This document shows positions 1 through 5,718 of a stretch of 6,017 nt of DNA, in pieces. Numbering within the stretch: the stretch's first letter is position 1; every line of letters begins with the position of its first letter. The stretch lies in assembly GCA_024695225.1 (NCBI GenBank), contig JAILIO010000244.1, positions 1-6,017 on the forward strand, written 5' to 3'. This stretch comes from Lachnospiraceae bacterium. Its GTDB lineage: Bacteria; Bacillota; Clostridia; Lachnospirales; Lachnospiraceae. A program made the translations under genes and the position numbers. Under the pieces are notes generated by a model. It was not told the origin of the DNA. It was given only the letters and a program-made list of their open reading frames with translations, and ran no database searches.

Positions 1-1530
1 GACTCCCTTTGGGGATTCTTCCCCGAGGCCGCAGGAGCCGGGGGTGACGGCGTGATGATGAAACTGTCCCCCGGGGCTGAAAAGGCATCGGAAGCCTTCA
101 GCGATACGGGTTATGGCAACTACTTTTGTGATAAAGGCAGATTTTACGGGACCGCGCTGCTGCCCTCCGATACTTCCGAGTTCCCTGAAAATATGAAGGA
201 TATTTCTTCCGACAACCTGAAACCCTTTGTATATTCCGTGAACAGGGACGGATCAGACAGGCAGTTGATAGGGCAGGGTGATCTGACCCTTCTGTCTGAT
301 GATGGCAGCTGTTTTGGGATCACTCAGTTTATTGACAAGGGAAACGGTGATTACGGATACATATATTCGATCTACAAACAGGACAGTGAGATCATCAGGA
401 TGGAAGTGAGCGGCTATGATATGACCCTTGTGGGATGCACAGGGAATCATGTGGTGATCCAGGAATCCGATGAAAACGGAAATATTGAATTCATAAGCCT
501 GACTCCGGGAAATACCCCGGATTCGTACGAGAGGACATCTCTTGGCCGTCTGGAACACGAAGATGAAGAAAGTTATGATTACCCCCAGTTTAAAGAATTC
601 AGATGTGAAGGGGAGAAGGTCTTTATTTCAGAGGCAGTCTACTCAGGAACAGCTTCGATGTTGCAGACGGTGTATCTGATAACGGCAGACGCATCCAAGG
701 CGGATTCTGCGGTGGTGACCGAAGGAAAGGTGAACGAGGAGGATGAATCCGTATCCTGGAAATTCGTGACAGAAAAGGGGAATATCAAGCAGGTTTCCGG
801 ACTTCCGGGGGAGGTTGTCTATAACGGTTACGGCACGGACAAGAAGCTTATGTATTATGATGAAAATGCAGAATGTCACGAGATCAAAAGCATGGATGGC
901 GCTCCCGCCCCCTTTGGCGGAAGGAATGATGGGGAGACTGTTTACGGAGTGACCTGCAATGTGCCCTACGGATTCTACCACGATGGCAGGATATGTCTCG
1001 TTGCAAATACCTGCATCCGCACCCCCCTGACAGATATAGGCTGGAGGGAGAGCCTTAAGATAGTCAGCACCGCTTATGAGAGCATGGATGTGGCATCGGG
1101 AAAAGTTACCCTGACTGACAGGGTTGATTATCCATCTGCTCTGGGATTTGTGACTTACGCTGTGAAAGACAGAAAAGATATAGTGGTATGCCAGCAGTAC
1201 GGCACTGACATGGAGGAAGCCTGGGATGAGAGCTCGGCTGTAGAAGAATACGGGATGTACGCATATTCCTACAGGCTCTCCGATGATCTTGTGTTTGAGA
1301 ATTCAGATGGTGTTTCAGGGGGAGTTGACGAAATGATGGAATTCCTCCTCAGGGACGGCAGAAAAACCTTTACGGAAGACATGAGATCCGATGGGGATTC
1401 ATGGGATCTGCCTGCAGGAGAAGACGGCCTGGCCGGAAGCGTGACCGGGGAATACGCAGGGGAAAAGATGAGAGTCTGGTTCGATCCCGAGGGTAGGATC
1501 GTAAAAGCTGTCGTGGACTACGCCGGATGA
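1..1530 (+). CDS. Unrecognised protein with beta-propeller-like repeats, 5' end missing
   Basis: The reading frame is open from the first base, so this is 509 codons of a longer gene cut by the left edge. A GTG at 52 and ATGs at 55 and 58 are possible internal starts, but the only upstream purine run (AGGAG at 33-37) is 14 or more bases away, too far for a normal ribosome-binding site. I do not recognise a named family. The protein is acidic and rich in Gly, Asp, Tyr and Ser, with short beta-strand stretches separated by turns. The segment encoded near 220-275 (FVYSVNRDGSDRQLIG) resembles blades of TolB/DUF5050-type propellers ('I-Y-x-x-N-x-D-G-S'). Similar strand-turn units recur near 360-410 and 480-545. 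No membrane segment is visible in the part present; a signal peptide or lipobox, if any, would lie outside the window. The gene ends in GGA-TGA and is followed by a terminator, so it probably belongs to a separate transcription unit from the genes downstream. Confidence 0.8.
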   Translation, partial: DSLWGFFPEAAGAGGDGVMMKLSPGAEKASEAFSDTGYGNYFCDKGRFYGTALLPSDTSEFPENMKDISSDNLKPFVYSVNRDGSDRQLIGQGDLTLLSDDGSCFGITQFIDKGNGDYGYIYSIYKQDSEIIRMEVSGYDMTLVGCTGNHVVIQESDENGNIEFISLTPGNTPDSYERTSLGRLEHEDEESYDYPQFKEFRCEGEKVFISEAVYSGTASMLQTVYLITADASKADSAVVTEGKVNEEDESVSWKFVTEKGNIKQVSGLPGEVVYNGYGTDKKLMYYDENAECHEIKSMDGAPAPFGGRNDGETVYGVTCNVPYGFYHDGRICLVANTCIRTPLTDIGWRESLKIVSTAYESMDVASGKVTLTDRVDYPSALGFVTYAVKDRKDIVVCQQYGTDMEEAWDESSAVEEYGMYAYSYRLSDDLVFENSDGVSGGVDEMMEFLLRDGRKTFTEDMRSDGDSWDLPAGEDGLAGSVTGEYAGEKMRVWFDPEGRIVKAVVDYAG

Positions 1531-1619
1531 TCTTCAGGGTTTGACCTTTGGATATCCCAAGATAACCTCCGGGTTTTATTTCCGTATATGTTGGGATGAT
1601 CATCAAATCGGTTCTATTG

Positions 1620-1649
1620 AAAAGCCCGGTTTTGCCGGGCCTTTTCTTT
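1620..1649 (+). terminator. Rho-independent terminator after the first gene
   Basis: A six-base-pair GC stem (GCCCGG at 1624-1629 with CCGGGC at 1635-1640) encloses a five-base loop. If C1641 is bulged, AAAA (1620-1623) also pairs with TTTT (1642-1645). The T-rich tail CTTTTCTTT follows directly. It lies 90 bases after the stop of the first gene and upstream of the next promoter, so it separates the two transcription units. Confidence 0.85.
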
Positions 1650-1742
1650 ACACCGAAAGCTATATGCCGAAAGATGAGTCTTTCTGCAGGCCTTCGCCCG
1701 GCGTGTCTGTGACCGGATTCTCAGAATTGTCACTTTAAGGAC

Positions 1743-1771
1743 TTAAAATGGACACAATTTCAGAATATGAT
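1743..1771 (+). promoter_or_regulatory. Putative sigma-A promoter for the VTC/DUF4956/beta-helix cluster
   Basis: A -35-like TTAAAA (1743-1748, four of six consensus bases) and a -10-like TATGAT (1766-1771, five of six) are separated by the ideal 17 bases. Transcription would start near 1778, leaving a leader of about 25 bases before the GGAGGTGAG ribosome-binding site at 1790-1798. The site sits between the upstream terminator and the first gene of the cluster, as expected for an operon promoter. The -35 match is weak, so the assignment is tentative. Confidence 0.4.
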
Positions 1772-1803
1772 ACCCAAAAATCAGGAAACGGAGGTGAGAG
1801 ATA

Positions 1804-2481
1804 ATGGATAAAAGATACAGGCACGAATGGAAACACGAGATATCGATATCCGATATGATCTCCGTGAGACAGCGGATGTCTGCAGTGGGGGAGACAGACC
1901 CCCACGCCAGGGATGGATGCTATCTCATAAGAAGTCTTTATTTTGACAATCAGAGCGACAAGGCTTTGAGGGAAAAATTAGACGGAGTGAACCGAAGGGA
2001 AAAATTCAGGATCAGATTTTACAATTTTGACCAGTCGGTGATCCATCTGGAAAAGAAGAGCAAACTGAACGGTCTGGGCACCAAGTACAGCGCATCCCTT
2101 ACCCCTGAGCAGGTGGAGAGGATCATAAGAAACGACATCGGATGGATGATAACAGACGAACAGCCATTGATACGGGAACTGTACTGTAAGATGAAGGGTC
2201 AGGGCATGAGACCTAAAGTGATCGTCGATTACACAAGGGAACCCTTTATCTACAGACCGGGAAATGTGAGAGTCACCCTGGACTATCACATACGCACGGG
2301 ACTGGACAGCCTTGATTTCCTGAATCCCGACTGCGTGACGGTGCCGGTGCCCGGCGACCCCATAGTGCTGGAAGTTAAATGGGACGATTTCCTTCCCGAT
2401 ATCATAAGGGATTCGGTACAGCTTCCCGGGAGAAGGGTCACATCCTTTTCAAAATACGCCCAGTGCAGGGTGTATGACTGA
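1804..2481 (+). CDS. VTC-domain polyphosphate polymerase-like protein (TTM superfamily)
   Basis: This 225-residue protein matches the VTC domain of the triphosphate tunnel metalloenzymes, whose eukaryotic member Vtc4 polymerises the gamma-phosphate of ATP into polyphosphate. Visible signature residues, in family order, are: the N-terminal strand HEWKHE (7-12), a variant of the TTM E-x-E-x-K motif; SLYFDN (44-49); the basic pair FRIRF (R69, R71); LEKKSK (82-87) with K94; YTRE (R145); NVRV (R156); VLEVKW with E190 and K192; and SFSKY with K217. The catalytic basic/acidic set therefore looks complete. The length is a single catalytic domain with no SPX domain and no membrane segment, so it should be cytosolic and need a membrane partner if its product is exported. 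The start is fixed by GGAGGTGAG at 1790-1798. The gene is first in a same-strand cluster, 133 bases before the DUF4956 gene. The fold and family are firm; polyphosphate synthesis by bacterial members is inferred from yeast Vtc4, and another triphosphate substrate is possible. Confidence 0.92.
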   Translation: MDKRYRHEWKHEISISDMISVRQRMSAVGETDPHARDGCYLIRSLYFDNQSDKALREKLDGVNRREKFRIRFYNFDQSVIHLEKKSKLNGLGTKYSASLTPEQVERIIRNDIGWMITDEQPLIRELYCKMKGQGMRPKVIVDYTREPFIYRPGNVRVTLDYHIRTGLDSLDFLNPDCVTVPVPGDPIVLEVKWDDFLPDIIRDSVQLPGRRVTSFSKYAQCRVYD

Positions 2482-2509
2482 GGAAAGAGTACAGGGAAAA
2501 CATGTAAAA

Positions 2510-2527
2510 CCGGAAAACCCGGAAAAA
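2510..2527 (+). repeat. Short tandem CCGGAAAA repeat between VTC and DUF4956 genes
   Basis: Two adjacent nine-base units, CCGGAAAAC and CCGGAAAAA, lie in the 133-base gap after the VTC gene. A related AACCGGAGG occurs at the DUF4956 ribosome-binding site. No terminator is visible in the gap, so co-transcription of the two genes is likely. The repeat may be chance. Confidence 0.3.
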
Positions 2528-2614
2528 CGCACAGATACTTGCCGGATCTGAACAGGGTTTTGGCAAGATAAATGATAACTTAGATGATCAACTTTAAAAC
2601 CGGAGGAAAAAAAC

Positions 2615-3286
2615 ATGACATTCAATGACATATTCAAATCAAGCTTTCTTGAGAACGTGACAAGCGTGAGCCTGTTAGACATGGTGGTCGCCATGGGACT
2701 GGCCTTTGCAGTGGGGGTCTTTATTTTCCTGGTATACAAAAAGACTTACGCAGGGGTCATGTATTCATCCACCTTTGGGGTGACTCTCATAGCTTTATCC
2801 ATGATCACGGCTTTCGTGATACTGGCAGTCACAAGCAACGTAGTTCTTTCCTTAGGTATGGTCGGTGCCCTGTCGATAGTCAGGTTCCGTGCGGCCATAA
2901 AAGAACCTCTGGACATAGCCTTCCTCTTCTGGTCACTGGCGGTTGGAATAGTGCTGGCAGCAGGACTGATACCTCTGGCAGTGTTCGGAAGCATCTTTAT
3001 CGGGGTAGTGATACTGATATTTGCAAACAGAAGGGAAAACACCAGCCCTTATATCGTAGTAATAAACTGTGACGGAAGCGAGAGTGAGAAGGCAGCTTTG
3101 GAATTCTTAAAGGGAAGGACAAAGAAATGCGTGGTCAAGAGCAAGACACTCAGAAAAGGGCTCACGGAGATGAACCTGGAGATCAGGCTCGCTGAAGACA
3201 ATACTGAATTTGTCAATGAACTGGCGGATATGCAGGGCATTGAGAGCGCTGTTCTGGTGAGCTATAACGGAGACTACATGGGATGA
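2615..3286 (+). CDS. DUF4956 integral membrane protein
   Basis: This 223-residue protein belongs to the DUF4956 family, recognised by the central motif GMVGALSIVRFRAAIKEP (81-98). Hydrophobic segments fall at about 19-41, 55-75, 77-90, 100-117 and 119-137, giving four or five membrane passes. The arginines and lysine of the motif (R90, R92, K96) lie between membrane segments. A soluble domain of roughly 75 residues (about 145-218) follows, with an alternating strand/helix pattern ending in a helix-strand unit near 'MQGIESAVLVSY', which looks ACT- or ferredoxin-like. The start is set by GGAGG at 2602-2606, eight bases before the ATG. Its gene lies between the VTC polymerase and the surface beta-helix protein, and I recall DUF4956 genes commonly pairing with VTC genes in Clostridia. 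The likely role is membrane partner of the polymerase (anchor, channel or regulator), but no function is established. The central motif also resembles MgtC/SapB proteins. Confidence 0.9.
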   Translation: MTFNDIFKSSFLENVTSVSLLDMVVAMGLAFAVGVFIFLVYKKTYAGVMYSSTFGVTLIALSMITAFVILAVTSNVVLSLGMVGALSIVRFRAAIKEPLDIAFLFWSLAVGIVLAAGLIPLAVFGSIFIGVVILIFANRRENTSPYIVVINCDGSESEKAALEFLKGRTKKCVVKSKTLRKGLTEMNLEIRLAEDNTEFVNELADMQGIESAVLVSYNGDYMG

Positions 3287-3314
3287 TCGGATGATCGTAT
3301 ACGGCAGGATGATC
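3281..3314 (+). repeat. Three copies of GGATGATC around the DUF4956 stop
   Basis: GGATGATC occurs head to tail at 3281-3288 and 3289-3296 and again at 3307-3314. The first copy contains the TGA stop of the DUF4956 gene. The same octamer spans the stop of the first gene (1525-1532) and recurs at 1594-1601. I see no other copies on either strand. Its role, if any, is unknown. Confidence 0.5.
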
Positions 3315-3354
3315 CGGACAGACCTTAAAAAGCTTAAAGATATGGAGGCTCAAA

Positions 3355-5535
3355 ATGTCTGCCAATAAAAACATAGACAGGATATGTGTCGCCGTTACCA
3401 TATGTGCCGTGCTTTTCACTGTTCTCTTTATGAATGGCGAGCGTTTCGGCATACAGAAGATAGTGGACAAGGATTCTGAGTATTACGACGGCGATGAATA
3501 TTTTACCGAAAACGATATGAATGGAAACTGGGACACCTCAGACGCAACAGTCATAACCCTGGAAGGGGATTCCGCTGTGGTCAGGGGAAACGGCGCATAT
3601 GTCAACGGAAGTGAAGTGGTTATAACCGGAGCCGGTCGTTATCTGGTGAGCGGCACCCTTACAGACGGAAAACTGGATGTGGATGCCTACGATTCCTCAA
3701 AGGTGTTTATAATGCTTGACGGCGTTGATATAACCTGTTCTGACGATGCGGCTTTCAGGGTTGAGAGGGCTGAAAAGGTATTTCTCACCCTGGCGGAGGG
3801 AAGCGTCAACTCCTTTACCAGCGGGGAGACATACTCTGATGAGGCGCTTGAGGATAACACGGGGGGGACATTATTTTCCCACGATGATCTGACCATAAAC
3901 GGAAGCGGGAGCCTTGAGATAACTGCTTCATACAAGCACGGGATCGATGCCAATGATGAATTTGTGGTCACGGGAGGCACCATAACCATTACCTGCCCCG
4001 AGGACGGAGTCCATGTAAATGACAGCATCAGGCTGTGCAATGCGGATATCACGGTAAACGCAGGGGATGATGCCCTGCACTGTGACAAGGAGATAATAGT
4101 CACCAGCGGAAAGATCCTCATAAATGAGTGCTATGAAGGGCTGGAAGCTCCTTATATAGAGGTGTCCGGCGGTGACATAACCATTTATCCCGAGGACGAT
4201 GGTTTCAATGCAAACGGCGGCACAAGCCTTATGGGCATGGGCGGCGGAATGCCGGGCGGAAACGGAGGAGGACCCGGGGGAGTGCCCGGGCAGCGGGATA
4301 GTGAGAATCAGGAGGATCCCGGGCAGCAGACCCAGGGAACCGGAGAAGATCCCGGGAAACAGGCTTCGGAAACACAGGAAGGCAGTGAGAAACCTGATGC
4401 CGGCAGCCCGACGGATGCGGAAAACGAAAGGGAATCGGAAAGGATGGGTGCCACTTCGGAAAACCCTGGGGCCGGAGATAAAGAAAATGACGGTGGAAGT
4501 GCCGGGGCAGATATTTCAGACAGCGAGGAAGAGACCCCCAGGATCGTCATAAGCGGCGGCACCATAACCATTATCAATGAAACCGGCAGGGATGCAGACG
4601 GTCTTGATTCCAATGGGGATATACTCATAACCGGAGGAGATATCCGGGTGAGCCTTACAAATTCCGGCTCCAACAGCGCCATAGACTACGGAAGTGAGAG
4701 CGGCGGTGTGTGCGAGATCACAGGCGGGACTGTTATAGCCTGCGGCAGTTATTCCATGGCCGAACACTTTGACACCACATCGACCCAGTGTTCCGCACTG
4801 TACAATTTCAGCGACGGAGCGGAAGACGGCACTGTATTTTCACTTGAGGATTCCGATGGGAATACGCTCATATCATGGGAAGTCCCTTGCTCCTTCTCCT
4901 CTGTGAACGTGAGCTGTCCCGAGATGGAACAGGGTGGAGCCTACAAGATAGTAATAGGTGATCTGGAAGAGAGCATCACTTTGGACGAAGTGTCTGCATC
5001 CTACGGAGACGCATCATCCTCCATGTTCGGAGGAACCATGAACTTCGGCGGAATGCAGAACCGCACCGGCGGTATGAGACACGGCGGCCCTGGCGGAAGA
5101 AAAGGCTCTGGCAGGTCCGGGGATACTTCGGATCAGTCCGGTTCAGAAGAAGGCACCGGTTCACAGGACAAAGCTGCCGGAATGCCCGAGATGCCTGCTG
5201 ATATGTCTGAAATGCCGGAAATGCCAACGGACATGGAGGGAATGCCAGAGATCCCCTCTGATATGTCTGAAATGCCGGAAAGACCAACGGATATGGAGGG
5301 AATGTCCCCGGGTGAAAATGGCGACATGCAGGACAGAGGCGGTCAGGGAGGCGGTCCCGGAGGAGCAGGTCCCGGAGGCGGGTTCGGGGAGTCAGAAGAG
5401 ACAGAAACCCAGGATGTGGATACCAGGATAAGCCTGTCTGAACTGACCACAGAGCAAAAAGGTATGCTTGCAGGATCTGTGGCAGCGGTGATAGTGGCCA
5501 TAGCTGCAGCTGTTGTTTACAGGAGAAGGCGCTGA
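3355..5535 (+). CDS. Surface beta-helix protein, Cthe_2159-type carbohydrate-binding domain, anchored at both ends
   Basis: This 726-residue protein carries a Cthe_2159-type (PF14262-like) right-handed beta-helix; the founding member from Clostridium thermocellum binds cellulose and pectin-type polysaccharide and contains calcium. Order: N-terminal membrane segment (about 9-27) with no clear cleavage site; acidic spacer; helix coils from about 85 to 288, with the repeated turn motif D/E-G-hydrophobic-x-x-N seen as HGIDAN (195-200), DGVHVN (217-222), the degenerate DDALHC (238-243) and DGFNAN (282-287); a Gly-, Pro- and Glu-rich insert (about 289-395); more coils (396-470) with DGLDSN (415-420); a further beta-rich part to about 550; a low-complexity tail (551-685) with Met/Pro repeats; and a C-terminal membrane segment (704-721) followed by RRRR. 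The bulk should lie outside the cell. There is no LPxTG motif. GGAGG at 3344-3348, six bases before the ATG, sets the start. It is the third gene of the cluster, 68 bases after DUF4956 with no terminator between. The natural ligand is unknown. Confidence 0.88.
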   Translation: MSANKNIDRICVAVTICAVLFTVLFMNGERFGIQKIVDKDSEYYDGDEYFTENDMNGNWDTSDATVITLEGDSAVVRGNGAYVNGSEVVITGAGRYLVSGTLTDGKLDVDAYDSSKVFIMLDGVDITCSDDAAFRVERAEKVFLTLAEGSVNSFTSGETYSDEALEDNTGGTLFSHDDLTINGSGSLEITASYKHGIDANDEFVVTGGTITITCPEDGVHVNDSIRLCNADITVNAGDDALHCDKEIIVTSGKILINECYEGLEAPYIEVSGGDITIYPEDDGFNANGGTSLMGMGGGMPGGNGGGPGGVPGQRDSENQEDPGQQTQGTGEDPGKQASETQEGSEKPDAGSPTDAENERESERMGATSENPGAGDKENDGGSAGADISDSEEETPRIVISGGTITIINETGRDADGLDSNGDILITGGDIRVSLTNSGSNSAIDYGSESGGVCEITGGTVIACGSYSMAEHFDTTSTQCSALYNFSDGAEDGTVFSLEDSDGNTLISWEVPCSFSSVNVSCPEMEQGGAYKIVIGDLEESITLDEVSASYGDASSSMFGGTMNFGGMQNRTGGMRHGGPGGRKGSGRSGDTSDQSGSEEGTGSQDKAAGMPEMPADMSEMPEMPTDMEGMPEIPSDMSEMPERPTDMEGMSPGENGDMQDRGGQGGGPGGAGPGGGFGESEETETQDVDTRISLSELTTEQKGMLAGSVAAVIVAIAAAVVYRRRR
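5179..5298 (+). repeat. Two 60-bp tandem repeats encoding a Met/Pro/acidic tract
   Basis: Two units (5179-5238 and 5239-5298) encode residues 609-628 and 629-648 of the beta-helix protein. Each unit divides into two ten-residue blocks, so the protein has four copies of the pattern (G/E)-M-P-E-x-P-x-D-M-(S/E). Ten of 40 residues are Met and twelve are Asp or Glu. The DNA units share long identical runs, such as the bases coding DMSEMPE, which suggests recent duplication. The tract lies in the disordered extracellular tail before the C-terminal membrane segment. Confidence 0.9.
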
Positions 5536-5546
5536 ATCCGGTTTTT

Positions 5547-5619
5547 TGTGTACAGTAAAAAGTATCCTCCAAGGCAGAGTGTTTATGTACAATAAATAAT
5601 ATCCCCCGCAGACAGAGTG
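5547..5619 (+). repeat. Imperfect 37-bp tandem direct repeat downstream of the beta-helix gene
   Basis: Copy one (5547-5581) and copy two (5584-5619) align with a 37-base offset, rising to 38 after one inserted base. About 27 of 35 positions match, including GTACA, GTAAA/ATAAA, TATCC and CAGAGTG. The second copy supplies the left arm of the hairpin that follows. The repeat sits 11 bases after the stop codon, between two transcription units. Confidence 0.75.
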
Positions 5620-5637
5620 CTGTCCCGGGGGATATTT
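5598..5637 (+). terminator. Long hairpin, probable terminator of the three-gene cluster
   Basis: AATATCCCCC (5598-5607) pairs perfectly with GGGGGATATT (5627-5636), and an inner stem GACAG/CTGTC (5611-5615 with 5620-5624) closes a four-base loop. The right arm ends in ATATTT, a short T-rich end rather than a full T tract, and a T6 run occurs later (5657-5662). The stem is strong and lies between the last gene of the cluster and the aquaporin promoter. Termination is the simplest role. Confidence 0.6.
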
Positions 5638-5660
5638 GCATACTCCTTCAGATTGCTTTT

Positions 5661-5688
5661 TTGACATCAGGGTAGTAACATATATTAT
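5661..5688 (+). promoter_or_regulatory. Strong sigma-A promoter of the aquaporin gene
   Basis: A perfect -35 TTGACA (5661-5666) and a five-of-six -10 TATTAT (5683-5688) are separated by 16 bases. Transcription should start near 5695, giving a leader of about 25 bases that holds the GGAGGT ribosome-binding site (5709-5714). The promoter follows the hairpin at 5598-5637, so the aquaporin should be transcribed independently of the upstream cluster. Confidence 0.75.
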
Positions 5689-5718
5689 GGCGAAATGATA
5701 GGCAATCCGGAGGTATGC

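Noticed and set aside
52..60. GTG/ATG/ATG as the true start of the first gene
   Set aside because: The frame stays open to base 1 and no ribosome-binding site lies at a normal distance, so the gene most likely begins outside the window.
1541..1738. 65-residue + strand reading frame after the first gene
   Set aside because: It has no ribosome-binding site, runs through the intrinsic terminator and shows no recognisable protein features.
2538..2567. Hairpin CTTGCC/GGCAAG between the VTC and DUF4956 genes as a terminator
   Set aside because: The stem is only six base pairs with an 18-base loop and no T tract follows, so read-through into DUF4956 is expected.
2560..2588. Second promoter (TTGGCA, 17 bases, GATGAT) before DUF4956
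   Set aside because: The -10 match is poor (four of six) and the gene arrangement does not require a separate promoter; not firm enough to list.
4315..4357. CRISPR-like or mobile-element repeats (repeated CCCGGG sites)
   Set aside because: They are in-frame codon repeats for Asp-Pro-Gly within a low-complexity protein insert, with no regular spacers, terminal inverted repeats or target duplication.
4199..4552. 117-residue + strand frame inside the beta-helix gene
   Set aside because: It is an out-of-frame reading of the GC-rich low-complexity insert; Arg/Pro/Gly bias comes from the repeats, and no independent start signal is present.
5461..5535. Sortase sorting signal at the C-terminus of the beta-helix protein
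   Set aside because: A hydrophobic segment and Arg tail are present, but no LPxTG-like motif precedes them; a plain membrane anchor is simpler.
4976..5641. 221-residue antisense frame across the end of the beta-helix gene
   Set aside because: It mirrors the Met/Pro/Gly-rich repeats of the sense gene and crosses the intergenic repeat and hairpin; no family signature or ribosome-binding site was seen.
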